Source of the DNA: Actinocorallia herbida
GTDB lineage: Bacteria > Actinomycetota > Actinomycetes > Streptosporangiales > Streptosporangiaceae
Length of the DNA: 64,000 nt
Reading direction: 5' to 3'
Assembly: GCF_003751225.1 (NCBI RefSeq)
Contig: NZ_RJKE01000001.1
Span: 2,604,001-2,668,000, forward strand
Both the position numbers and the translations under genes were made by a program. Below the pieces are notes generated by a model that was not told the DNA's origin, made no database searches, and saw only the letters and a program-made list of their open reading frames with translations. This document shows positions 17,395 to 24,351 of the stretch, in pieces. Every line of letters starts with the position of its first letter. Within the stretch, counting starts at the first letter, position 1.

Positions 17395-17672
17395 AAGCAG
17401 GGGGGCCAGTCTGTCCAGCACCGTTCGGGACAGACACACTGATTCCGGGAGGAACACTCCCGGACAGTGCTCAGGAACGGTTCGTCCGGGGTGAAGAACT
17501 CGGCGAGGAGGGCGGCGATGAAAGGGTCGCCGGTCTTGGCGGCCTGGCGGGACCTGCCCGTCTCGACGAGGCTGACGTACCGGGGCGAGACGTCCGCCGC
17601 CAGCGCGAGGTCGAGCTGGCTCAGCCGCCGGCTGTGCCGCCACTCGCGCAACAGGACGCCCACCGACTCCAC
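17235..17672 (-). pseudogene. XRE-family HTH regulator, probably truncated or rearranged
   Basis: From GTG 17672 the frame gives VGVLLREWRHSRRLSQLDLA, then LAADVSPRYVSLVETGRSR, a clear XRE helix-turn-helix of the kind found in MmyB-type regulators. It is followed by GDPFIAALLAEFFTPDEPFL, which looks like the end of a different XRE domain. After about residue 70 the sequence becomes Arg/Cys/Trp-rich and unlike any domain, and its last 160 bases run antisense to the TnpB-like gene. The gene probably lost its original C-terminus when the element arrived. The HTH portion may still bind the palindrome at 17709-17725. Confidence 0.5.
17408..17463 (+). other. Tandem hairpins 3' of TnpB-like gene
   Basis: Hairpin 1: GTCTGTCC (17408-17415) pairs with GGACAGAC (17427-17434). 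Hairpin 2: TCCGGGAG (17443-17450), 5-nt loop, CTCCCGGA (17456-17463). Both stems are perfect. They begin 14 bases after the TnpB stop, where the guide-RNA scaffold and right end lie in IS200/IS605 elements. They could also act as a terminator. Confidence 0.5.
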
Positions 17673-17708
17673 GCCGCCGACCCTAACCGGGCGATCCGGA
17701 CGCCGTCC

Positions 17709-17725
17709 ATGAACTCCGAGTTCAT
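17709..17725. promoter_or_regulatory. Palindromic operator candidate
   Basis: Perfect inverted repeat ATGAACTC-C-GAGTTCAT between the XRE start (17672) and the SnoaL-like start (17761). Placement and symmetry suit autoregulation by the XRE protein. Confidence 0.6.
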
Positions 17726-17760
17726 CGACAGCGCCCCGCCTCCGCCGTGACACTCGGGTC

Positions 17761-18123
17761 ATGACCACTGATCCCAAGGAACACGTCCTGACCTGCCTGA
17801 AGCTGTACGGCGCCGGTGACTTCGAGGCGCTCGCGCCGCTCGTGCGCGACGACTACCGGGACCACGGGCTGCCCTTCCAGACCGCCACGAGAGGCGACTG
17901 GATCGAGGTGTCGCGCAAGCTCCCCTTCGCCGATCTGCGGATCGACATCCGCCGCGTCGTCGCGGAAGGCGACTACGTGACGCTGTTCTCCCGCAGGACG
18001 CGCCCCGGCCTCGACATCGCGGTGACCGACCTCTTCCGTCTCCAGGACGGCCTGATCGCCGAACGCTGGGAGGTCGTCCAGCACCTCCCGGCCGACTCCC
18101 CGGACCCGCTCGCGACCCTGTGA
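17761..18123 (+). CDS. SnoaL-like / nuclear-transport-factor-2 fold protein
   Basis: A 120-residue NTF2-fold protein of the SnoaL type. Visible landmarks are LKLYGAGDFEALAPLVRDDYRDHG (about 14-37), WIEVSRKLPFADLRIDIRRVVAEGDYVTLFSR, and AVTDLFRLQDGLIAERWEVVQ (about 89-109), the last being the conserved closing sheet. Such proteins act as cyclases, isomerases or hydratases, or simply bind ligands; no definite catalytic residue set is recognisable. It stands alone, divergent from the XRE remnant, with the palindrome 36 bases upstream, so it may be that regulator's target. Confidence 0.82.
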   Translation: MTTDPKEHVLTCLKLYGAGDFEALAPLVRDDYRDHGLPFQTATRGDWIEVSRKLPFADLRIDIRRVVAEGDYVTLFSRRTRPGLDIAVTDLFRLQDGLIAERWEVVQHLPADSPDPLATL

Positions 18124-18179
18124 CCCGGCGCCCCTGACCGCCGCCGTAGGGGAGCGGGACCCCTGCGGCGGCCGCGAGG

Positions 18180-18545
18180 TCAGAGCCAGACGGTGCCGAG
18201 CCAGACCGCTCCGGCCGCGGCGGCCAGGAGGCCGATGTTGAGGCCGATGAGCCGGGCCTCGCCGCGGGAGAGGTGGACGGCGATGCCGCCCACCTGGATC
18301 AGCACGAGGCCGACGGCGGCGGCGACGGCGAGCACGGGGGCGACACCGGTGAGGGGCGGGAGGACCAGGCCGACGGCACCCGCCAGTTCCAGGGCCCCGA
18401 TGACCCTGACGAGGGGCATCGGCACCCGGTCCACCCAGCCCATCATCGGCTGGAGCCGCTCCTGCGTCTGCGCGACCTTCTTGCCTCCGGCGTAGAGGTA
18501 GAACACCGCGAGCAGCCCGCCGACGATCCAGTAGGCGATCTCCAT
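18180..18545 (-). CDS. DoxX-like membrane protein
   Basis: A 121-residue protein with four predicted membrane helices: about 5-20, 46-63, 69-90 and 98-117. The N-terminus IAYWIVGGLLAVFYLYAGGKK and the VRVIGALELAGAVGLVLPPL segment are typical of the DoxX-like/DUF4267-type small membrane proteins. Function is unknown; several are linked to thiol-stress or oxidoreductase systems. It is divergent from an HxlR regulator, an arrangement in which the DoxX gene is usually the regulated target. Confidence 0.85.
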   Translation of the reverse strand: MEIAYWIVGGLLAVFYLYAGGKKVAQTQERLQPMMGWVDRVPMPLVRVIGALELAGAVGLVLPPLTGVAPVLAVAAAVGLVLIQVGGIAVHLSRGEARLIGLNIGLLAAAAGAVWLGTVWL

Positions 18546-18641
18546 GAAAGGGCCCTTCGCATACGGAGAAGTACCGGCTACCTGCTTGGTTACCGGTCGT
18601 AAGTAGCCACATCATGCGGTACTACTGGAACCCTTACAAAA

Positions 18642-18657
18642 GGCACACGGGTGTGCC
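18642..18657. promoter_or_regulatory. Palindromic operator candidate for HxlR
   Basis: GGCACAC-GG-GTGTGCC, with 7-bp perfect arms and a further GGCACA copy at 18661, lies 20 bases upstream of the HxlR start within the divergent DoxX/HxlR promoter region. Confidence 0.6.
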
Positions 18658-18676
18658 TCAGGCACAAGGGGCTGCC

Positions 18677-19045
18677 ATGAACGGCGAGGACACCTGCATG
18701 ATCCGGGGCGACGGCGGCCGGATCCTCCGCGCGGTCCTCGACCGCATCTGCAACAAATGGACCCTGCTCGTCGTGGCCACCCTCGACCAGGGCACCGTCC
18801 GGTTCACCGACCTGCACCGTCAGATCCCCGGCATCTCCCAGCGCATGCTCACCCTGACCCTCCGCAACCTGGAGGCCGACGGCCTCGTCACCCGGACCGT
18901 CCACCCCGAGGTCCCGCCCCGCGTCGAATACGCCCTCACCCCCACCGGCAAGAGCCTCATCCCCCCGGCGCTGGCCCTCGCGAGCTGGGCCGCCGACCAC
19001 GTCCCCGAGATCGAGGCGACCCGGGCCGCCCGCGAGCACGGCTGA
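18677..19045 (+). CDS. HxlR-family winged-helix regulator
   Basis: A 122-residue MarR-related winged-helix repressor or activator. The core is RICNKWTLLVVATLDQGTVRF (about 27-47), TDLHRQIPGISQRMLTLTLRNLE, and the wing PPRVEYALTPTGKSLIPPALAL. A Cys near the N-terminus (EDTCM, Cys7) occupies the position used for redox sensing in HypR/QorR-like members; a second lies at Cys29. ATG 18677 has AAGGGG upstream and is preferred over the earlier ATG at 18614. It is divergent from the DoxX gene, suggesting thiol- or quinone-responsive control (inference). Confidence 0.88.
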   Translation: MNGEDTCMIRGDGGRILRAVLDRICNKWTLLVVATLDQGTVRFTDLHRQIPGISQRMLTLTLRNLEADGLVTRTVHPEVPPRVEYALTPTGKSLIPPALALASWAADHVPEIEATRAAREHG

Positions 19046-19049
19046 CCCG

Positions 19050-19613
19050 TCAGCGGTCCGGGCGGTCGATCCGGTACACGAAGTGCAGCGGCGGATCGAC
19101 CGGATTGTCCGGCTCCATCTCCCCTTCGGCCACCCGCCGGTACCCCGCCTTCTCCAGGCACCGCCACGACGCCCGGTTCCCCGCGACGACGGGGATCACG
19201 ACGCAGGGCGCGTCGGGGAAGTCCCGCCACACCAGGTCCGTCGCCGCCCGCACCATCGCCGGCCCCAGCCCCCGCCCGGTATCGGCGACCGCCCCGATGA
19301 GGTAGTCCAGCATCGCCGCCCCTTCGGGCACCTCCGTCAGCGCCGCGATCGGCGCGAAGTCCTCGGCGTAGTCCGCGATCCGGCACCGCTGCACGAGCCC
19401 GACCGCCCGCCCGTCGACCAGCGCCAGAAAGTCCTCCGACGGCTCCTCCCCCCGCGCCGAAGCCCCGAAGTCGCGCGCCACGGCCTCCATCGACGTCTCG
19501 TGGTTCCACCACCGCGCCACATGCGGCTCGGCCAGCCACCGCCCGAGCACCGGGAAGTCCCCCTCGCCCACCCGCCGGAACGCGACCGGCGCCGCACTCT
19601 CGTCATCGCCCAC
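19050..19613 (-). CDS. GNAT acetyltransferase, AAC(6')-like
   Basis: A 187-residue acetyl-CoA-dependent N-acetyltransferase. LGRWLAEPHVARWWN (about 23-37) and the split Ala/Gly acetyl-CoA loop in LIGAVADTGRGLGPAMVRAATDL, followed by VVAGNRASWRCLEKAGYRRV, match the Acetyltransf_8 group, which contains aminoglycoside 6'-acetyltransferases and siderophore/lysine acetylases. No biosynthetic neighbours point to a substrate. It is convergent with HxlR (5-base gap). Resistance to an aminoglycoside is possible but not shown by the sequence. Confidence 0.85.
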   Translation of the reverse strand: MGDDESAAPVAFRRVGEGDFPVLGRWLAEPHVARWWNHETSMEAVARDFGASARGEEPSEDFLALVDGRAVGLVQRCRIADYAEDFAPIAALTEVPEGAAMLDYLIGAVADTGRGLGPAMVRAATDLVWRDFPDAPCVVIPVVAGNRASWRCLEKAGYRRVAEGEMEPDNPVDPPLHFVYRIDRPDR

Positions 19614-19779
19614 GGGTGCAGTATCGCCCCGGCGCGCGGCGAAGGCACCTCGTTTTGCGGCCTCTGCACCGACCTGACGGACCCGGGTTCTTTGCTCGGG
19701 TTCGAAGGGATCTTGGCCTAGGGCGGACGTGGGGGCGGGTGAACTCGGTCGGGGGCGGGGGCATCAGAAGAAGTGTTGA

Positions 19780-19853
19780 AGGGCTGAGCCAAATGGATGG
19801 GCGGCCGGGGGTCCAACCTCGGCGGAATGCAGGTTCGACTCCTGCCGGCCCTG
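19780..19853 (+). tRNA. tRNA-Trp-like sequence (CCA anticodon), possibly a pseudo-tRNA
   Basis: A 74-nt cloverleaf can be drawn. Acceptor AGGGCTG (19780-19786) pairs with CGGCCCT (19846-19852), one G-U, with G73 discriminator. The T-arm is perfect: GCAGG, loop TTCGACT, CCTGC (19829-19845). The D-stem has 3 bp (GCC/GGC) with a GG in the loop. The anticodon stem has 6 bp including one G-U, and its 8-nt loop GGTCCAAC (19810-19817) places T33-CCA-A37. A1 with G73 and the CCA anticodon are tRNA-Trp hallmarks. The missing U8, short D-stem and enlarged anticodon loop are abnormal. CCA is not encoded. Confidence 0.5.
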
Positions 19854-19868
19854 CTGGGGGGATGAGAG

Positions 19869-19903
19869 ACGGCGCGGGTTCCCGGGGAGGGAGCCCGCGC
19901 CGT
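19869..19903. terminator. Strong hairpin terminator
   Basis: ACGGCGCGGG (19869-19878) and CCCGCGCCGT (19894-19903) are perfect complements, 15-nt loop. It lies between the tRNA-like sequence and the end of the minus-strand hydratase and could serve both. Confidence 0.7.
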
Positions 19904-19909
19904 TCCGGG

Positions 19910-20638
19910 TCAGCGGGACAGGAGGTCGGCGAAGGCGGCGTCCTCGCGGGCGCGGGCGGCGAGGACGGCGGCGCGGTGGGGTTCGGTGATGACCCGCTTG
20001 GTGGCGAGCAGGGAGGCCAGGGGCTTCTCCGCGAGTTCGCGGGCCAGGACCAGGGTCTCCGGGAGCACCTCGTCGCGGGGGAGCGACTTGAGTGCCAGGC
20101 CGTGTTCGACGGCTTCGGCGGCGGTCAGGGGACGGCCGCAGAGCAGGACAAGGTTGGCCAGCTGGGCGCCGAGGCGGAGAGGGAGCAGGTAGCTGCTCGC
20201 CGCTTCGGGGGCGACGCCCATGGTGGTGAAGGGGGCGTGGAGCCTGGCCCCCTCGGCGATGACGACGAGGTCGCAGTGGGGGAGGATCGTCAGGCCCAGG
20301 CCGATGCCGCTGCCGTTGACGGCGGCCAGGAGCGGCTTGGGGAAGGCGACGACGGCGTCCATGAGGATGGGGAAGCCCTTGCCTACGTCGCCCACGTCCT
20401 CGCCCGCCGCGTGCTTGCGGGCGATCTCGGCCATCTCGTTGAGGTCGGTGCCCGCGCTGAACACGGTGCCCTCACCCGTCAGGACGACGACGCTCACCGA
20501 CGGGTCGGCCGCCGCCGCGTCGAGGGCGGCGGCGGTCGCGCGGTACAGCTCCTCGTTGAAGGCGTTGCGGACGTCGGGGCGGCGGAACGTCAGGAGGCGG
20601 ACGGCGCCTTCGTCGGTGATGCCGAGCAGATCGCTCAT
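19910..20638 (-). CDS. enoyl-CoA hydratase/isomerase family protein
   Basis: A 242-residue crotonase. Oxyanion-hole segments are VFSAGTDLNEMAE (about 61-73) and NGSGIGLGLTILPHCD (about 106-121). TMGVAPEAASSYLLPLRLG (about 136-154) carries a Glu at the usual second-acid position. The pattern resembles short enoyl-CoA isomerase (ECI)-like proteins. Its ATG overlaps the stop of the preceding acyl-CoA dehydrogenase (ATGA), so the two are translationally coupled. It is the last gene of the three-gene minus-strand operon that begins with a substrate-binding protein at 23069. Confidence 0.9.
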   Translation of the reverse strand: MSDLLGITDEGAVRLLTFRRPDVRNAFNEELYRATAAALDAAAADPSVSVVVLTGEGTVFSAGTDLNEMAEIARKHAAGEDVGDVGKGFPILMDAVVAFPKPLLAAVNGSGIGLGLTILPHCDLVVIAEGARLHAPFTTMGVAPEAASSYLLPLRLGAQLANLVLLCGRPLTAAEAVEHGLALKSLPRDEVLPETLVLARELAEKPLASLLATKRVITEPHRAAVLAARAREDAAFADLLSR

Positions 20639-21723
20639 GAGGCCCTCCCGGAGGTGGCGAGGCGGTCCACGAGGTCGTCGCGGTGCCGGTCGGACGAGCC
20701 GAAGAGCGCCTGGACGCCCTGGGCCCTGCGGAAGTAGAGGTGGGCGGGGTGCTCCCAGGTGACGCCTATGCCACCGTGCAGCTGGATCGCCTCCGTGGCG
20801 ACCCTTATGAACGCGTCCGCGCAGTACGCCTTGGCGAGGGACGCCGCGAGCGGCGCCTCGGGCGAGCCCGCGGCGGCGGCCAGCAGCGCGTGGTGCGCCG
20901 CCGCACGGGCCGACTCGACCTCGACGTACATCTGCGCGCACGCGTGCTGGACCGCCTGGAAGGAGCCGATCGGCTCGCCGAACTGCACCCGGTCCCGCAC
21001 GTGCGCGACGGTCCGGTCCAGCAGGAACGCCGCGCCGCCGACCGCCTCGGCCGCCAGCGCCGCGCGCGCGTGGACCAGCACGTCCTCGACGATCCGGGCG
21101 GCGTCCCCGCCGATCCGCCGGGCCGGAACCCCGGCGAACTCCAGCCGGGCGAGCGGCCGGGTGGCGTCCAGCGTGCGCAGCGGGACCGCGGTGAACCCCC
21201 GCACCGCGTACAGCCCGAGCCCGTCCGCGCCGGACGCCGTCACCAGGACGAGCCCGGCCCGCCCCCCGTCCGGCACGAGGTCCTTGACGCCGTGGAGCAC
21301 CGGCCCGTCCGGCCCGTCCTCCGCGCTGACGCCGGGCGCGCCCTCGCCGAACGCGACGGCGGCGACCGTGCTCCCCGAGGCGATCCCCGGCAGGAGCTCC
21401 GCGGCCGCCCCGGCGTCCCCCGCGGCGAGCAGCGCCCGCACCGCGAGCACCGCCGAAAGGTAGGGCCCGCTGTACAGCGCCCGCCCCATCTCCTCCAGGA
21501 CGATCCCGGTCTCGACGGGCCCCGCGCCGGATCCGCCGAACTCCTCCGGCACGGCGAGCCCCTGCAACCCGAGTTGTCCGGCCATCCGCGCCCACCCGGC
21601 CGGGTCGTACCCGGCCGCGCCGTCCAGGTGCCGCCGCAGCTCGGCCTCGGTGGCGTGCTCGCCGAGGAACGCGCGGACGACGCCGCGCAGCTCCTCCTGC
21701 TCGTCGCTGAACGCCAGGTCCAT
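20635..21723 (-). CDS. acyl-CoA dehydrogenase, short (heterotetramer-type) subunit
   Basis: A 362-residue FadE-like flavoprotein. MDLAFSDEQEELRGVVRAFL opens the N-terminal domain. RVQFGEPIGSFQAVQHACAQMYV and LHGGIGVTWEHPAHLYFRRA are typical of the short partner in alpha2beta2 acyl-CoA dehydrogenases of actinobacterial sterol side-chain degradation, which often lack their own base. The middle FAD domain is degenerate, with no clear SEP-GSD motif. The usual long partner is not in this operon; the 8442 protein is a possible partner but is encoded 12 kb away. The stop and start codons overlap both neighbours. Confidence 0.88.
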   Translation of the reverse strand: MDLAFSDEQEELRGVVRAFLGEHATEAELRRHLDGAAGYDPAGWARMAGQLGLQGLAVPEEFGGSGAGPVETGIVLEEMGRALYSGPYLSAVLAVRALLAAGDAGAAAELLPGIASGSTVAAVAFGEGAPGVSAEDGPDGPVLHGVKDLVPDGGRAGLVLVTASGADGLGLYAVRGFTAVPLRTLDATRPLARLEFAGVPARRIGGDAARIVEDVLVHARAALAAEAVGGAAFLLDRTVAHVRDRVQFGEPIGSFQAVQHACAQMYVEVESARAAAHHALLAAAAGSPEAPLAASLAKAYCADAFIRVATEAIQLHGGIGVTWEHPAHLYFRRAQGVQALFGSSDRHRDDLVDRLATSGRAS

Positions 21724-23069
21724 CACGCCTGCTTGACGATCGGCGACAGCGTGTTGGAGGGCCACTGCGGCCGGTGGTAGCCGCGGAAGTGGAGCTCGCC
21801 GCCGCGCAGTTCCCTGATCGTCAGGAAGTCGCCCTTGTAGCCGCGGTGGTCGTACTCGGCGAAGGTGAGGTAGCAGCCGGGTCCGCCGTTGGTGCAGGGC
21901 ATCCATTTGATCTTCTCCAGGCCGATCTTCACCTCCTCGGGGATGGCGATCCGGGCGTTGGCGATGCCGTGGAGGGCGGCGCGGGCCGTGTCGTACGACA
22001 GCGCGACGACGACGTTCCGGCTGACGCGGCCGAAGCGGGCCTCGAACCGCTCCAGCATGGCCTCGTAGTTGGGGTTGGCGCCGTCTTCGCCGAGCTGGTC
22101 GACGCCGTGCCAGCCTTCCAGGCCCTCGGCCCAGGCGTTGGAGTTGGAGTAGAACATGAAGGCGGTGCCCATGAAGCGGGGCGGGTCCCAGTCGAGGTTC
22201 TTGAAGCCGCGGGCGAAGTGGAAGGTGGAGTAGCCGTAGCCCATGTAGACGATGGCCTCGGCGCCCTGCTCCCGCATCGTCGCGAGGTGCCGCTCGAAGT
22301 TCTTCGGGTTCGGGCCGAGGCAGACCTCCTTGATGATCTCGAGGTCGTAGCGGCGGGCGGCGTCACGGAAGTAGTCGGAGTACAGGTCGCCGGAGGAGCC
22401 CTGCTCCCAGAAGAAGCCGACCTTGGTGTAGCCGTTCTGGAAGCACCAGTCGGCGGCCATGACGCCCTCGGTGGGGATGTCGCCGTTGGCGACGGTGAAG
22501 CAGTATTCGCCCGCGAACCGCGTCGTGCCCGTCCAGCCGAGCGCGGCGACGCCGGTCTCGTTGACGGTCTTGCACAGGTTCACCGAGTTGTCGCTGATGA
22601 ACGGCCCGATGACGACGACGCAGCCGGCGTCCACGAGCTTCTGGTAGCCCTTGCGGACCTTGAGGTAGTTCTCGCGGGGCAGGCCGCGGGCGTCGACGGT
22701 GAGGATCTCGACGGGTCTGTCGTAGACGCCTTCGTTGAGCGCGTCCTCGACGGCCAGGATGATCGGGTCCATCAGGTCGGCGGTGAGCTGGCCGAGGTCC
22801 ATGTCGATGAGGACGCCGATCTTCACCGGTTCGAACGGGTCGCCCTGCCCGACGACGCCGCGCGTCGGCGGGTAGATGACGATGGACTCGACCGGCTTCT
22901 CGCCGATCCTCCCGCTGCCCTGGTACCACAGCTCGTTGACGTGCTCCCCGGCCTCGGTGTCGGTCCCCGACCTGACGGACGCGACGGCCCGGTCGGGCAG
23001 CGCGATCCCGTGGTCGACGGGGGCGGGGAACAGCCGGTCCGCGTAACGCGGGGCGTCCTGCTCGGACAT
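21723..23069 (-). CDS. Leu/Ile/Val-type substrate-binding-fold protein without signal peptide
   Basis: A 448-residue protein of the type I periplasmic-binding fold (Peripla_BP_6, as in branched-chain amino acid and urea/amide ABC systems). Visible segments are FEPVKIGVLIDMDLGQL (about 79-95), GYQKLVDAGCVVVIGPFISDNSVNL, and GYTKVGFFWEQGSSGDLYSDYF. The first 78 residues are hydrophilic, with no signal peptide and no lipobox. The start is well fixed by AGGAGG seven bases upstream. No permease or ATPase is nearby; instead it leads an operon with an acyl-CoA dehydrogenase and a hydratase. It is probably a cytoplasmic ligand binder, perhaps for a CoA ester or pathway acid (inference). Confidence 0.82.
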   Translation of the reverse strand: MSEQDAPRYADRLFPAPVDHGIALPDRAVASVRSGTDTEAGEHVNELWYQGSGRIGEKPVESIVIYPPTRGVVGQGDPFEPVKIGVLIDMDLGQLTADLMDPIILAVEDALNEGVYDRPVEILTVDARGLPRENYLKVRKGYQKLVDAGCVVVIGPFISDNSVNLCKTVNETGVAALGWTGTTRFAGEYCFTVANGDIPTEGVMAADWCFQNGYTKVGFFWEQGSSGDLYSDYFRDAARRYDLEIIKEVCLGPNPKNFERHLATMREQGAEAIVYMGYGYSTFHFARGFKNLDWDPPRFMGTAFMFYSNSNAWAEGLEGWHGVDQLGEDGANPNYEAMLERFEARFGRVSRNVVVALSYDTARAALHGIANARIAIPEEVKIGLEKIKWMPCTNGGPGCYLTFAEYDHRGYKGDFLTIRELRGGELHFRGYHRPQWPSNTLSPIVKQA

Positions 23070-23116
23070 GCAGCAACCTCCTCGTGCCGCCCCGGGGCGG
23101 CCTTTCCACTGGGTGC

Positions 23117-23142
23117 TAACTTATATACAAAATATATTTGCT
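23117..23142. promoter_or_regulatory. AT-rich divergent promoter/operator island (site C)
   Basis: AACTTATATACAAAATATAT and adjacent bases lie between the divergent substrate-binding protein and the SnoaL-like gene. The ATATACA core (23123-23129) is shared with site B. Confidence 0.5.
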
Positions 23143-23158
23143 ACAAGGGAGTGGGCCC

Positions 23159-23575
23159 ATGCTCGGCGACCGACGTGACGTGGCGGACGAACTGGAGATC
23201 CGGGGGGTGCTCGCCCGGGTCGCGCAGTACTCCGACACCGGTGACCTCGACGACTACGCCGCCCTGTTCACCGAGGACGCCCGCTGGTCGATGGGCGACT
23301 GGCCGGAGAAGAACGGCCGCGCCGAGATCCGCGCCGCCGGCGCCGCCCGCCGCGCCGAGGGCCAGACCGGCCCCGGCAGCCAGAGCCGGCACCTCGTCGG
23401 CACCGTCGCGGTCGCCCTCGACGGCGATCGCGCGGTGGCCGACTCCTACTGGCAGTTCTGGGTCGAGACCGCCGCGGAGGCGCCGCGCCTGTTCTCCATG
23501 GGCGCCTACCGCGACACCCTTCACCGGACCGGCCACGGCTGGCGGATCGCCGAACGCGTCGTCACCGCGGGCTGA
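23159..23575 (+). CDS. SnoaL_4-type NTF2-fold protein
   Basis: A 138-residue protein. DELEIRGVLARVAQYSDTGDLDDYAALFTEDARWSMGDWPEKNGRAEI (about 10-57) is the characteristic opening of SnoaL_4/ring-hydroxylating-dioxygenase-beta-like proteins, and SRHLVGTVAVALDGDRAVADSYWQFWV forms the central sheet. Such proteins in steroid and aromatic clusters act as isomerases or hydratases or assist oxygenases. ATG 23159 with AAGGGA upstream is favoured over an earlier TTG at 23138. It is expressed from site C and ends 4 bases before the convergent SDR. Confidence 0.85.
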   Translation: MLGDRRDVADELEIRGVLARVAQYSDTGDLDDYAALFTEDARWSMGDWPEKNGRAEIRAAGAARRAEGQTGPGSQSRHLVGTVAVALDGDRAVADSYWQFWVETAAEAPRLFSMGAYRDTLHRTGHGWRIAERVVTAG

Positions 23576-23579
23576 CGCC

Positions 23580-24323
23580 TCACATGTGCCGTCCGCCGGT
23601 GACCTCAAGGACGGTGCCGGTCATGTAGCTGGACAGGTCGCCCGCAAGGAACAGGGCGACCTTCCCGACCTCCTCCGGCTCCGCGGCGCGGCCCATCGGC
23701 ACCCCGGCGAGCTTCTCGGCCCAGATGTCCGGGCGCAGCGCCTCGGTCATCGCGGTCCGCACCAGGCCGGGCTGGATCGCGTTCACCCTGATGTTCAGAT
23801 GCGCGAGCTCCTTGGCCGCGGCCTTCGTCATGCCGACGATCCCGGCCTTGGCCGCGCTGTAGTTGGTCTGGCCCGGCAGGCCGACCTTGCCGGAGATCGA
23901 CGAGATGTTGACGATCGAGCCGCCGCCCTGCTCGCGCATCCTGAGGGACGCGTGCTTCATGCCCAGCCACGTCCCGTACAGGTGGACGTCCATGACCTGG
24001 CGGAACTGGTCGCCGGTCATCTTGCGCAGGGTCGCGTCACGGGTGATCCCGGCGTTGTTCACCAGGACGTCCACCCGGCCGTAGGCGTCGGCGCAGGCGG
24101 CGATCATCGCCTCGACGTCGGCCTCCTCGGTCACGTCGCAGCGGACGGCGATCGCCTCGGCCCCGTCGGCGGCGAGTTCCGCGGCGGCCTTGGCGGCGGC
24201 GTCGCCGTCGATGTCGGCGACGACCAGGCGGGCGCCCGCGCCCGCGAAGACCCGGGCGATGGCCAGGCCGATGCCCTGGGCGGCGCCGGTGATGACCGCG
24301 GAGCGGCCTTCCAGCAGGCTCAT
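23580..24323 (-). CDS. 3-oxoacyl-ACP/CoA reductase-like SDR (FabG family)
   Basis: A 247-residue classical [15 protein letters not shown] (about 12-23) binds the cofactor and VVADID (about 34-39) ends with Asp, favouring NAD(H). NNAG lies at about 89-92. The catalytic set is Ser142 (SSISG), Tyr155 and Lys159 (NYSAAKAG). [13 protein letters not shown] follows. The C-terminus VTGGRHM is normal. ATG 24323 has AGGAAG upstream. It follows a thiolase 28 bases upstream in the same minus-strand operon (MaoC, thiolase, SDR), fitting hydration, dehydrogenation and thiolysis steps of beta-oxidation. Direction of the reaction is inferred. Confidence 0.92.
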   Translation of the reverse strand: MSLLEGRSAVITGAAQGIGLAIARVFAGAGARLVVADIDGDAAAKAAAELAADGAEAIAVRCDVTEEADVEAMIAACADAYGRVDVLVNNAGITRDATLRKMTGDQFRQVMDVHLYGTWLGMKHASLRMREQGGGSIVNISSISGKVGLPGQTNYSAAKAGIVGMTKAAAKELAHLNIRVNAIQPGLVRTAMTEALRPDIWAEKLAGVPMGRAAEPEEVGKVALFLAGDLSSYMTGTVLEVTGGRHM

Positions 24324-24351
24324 CTTGCTTCCTCTTCCTTGGTTCGGGGGA

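Noticed and set aside
19690-19715. A second T-arm-like sequence (GGGTTCGAAGG)
   Set aside because: No acceptor or anticodon stems can be formed around it. The GGTTCGAA resemblance alone is insufficient.
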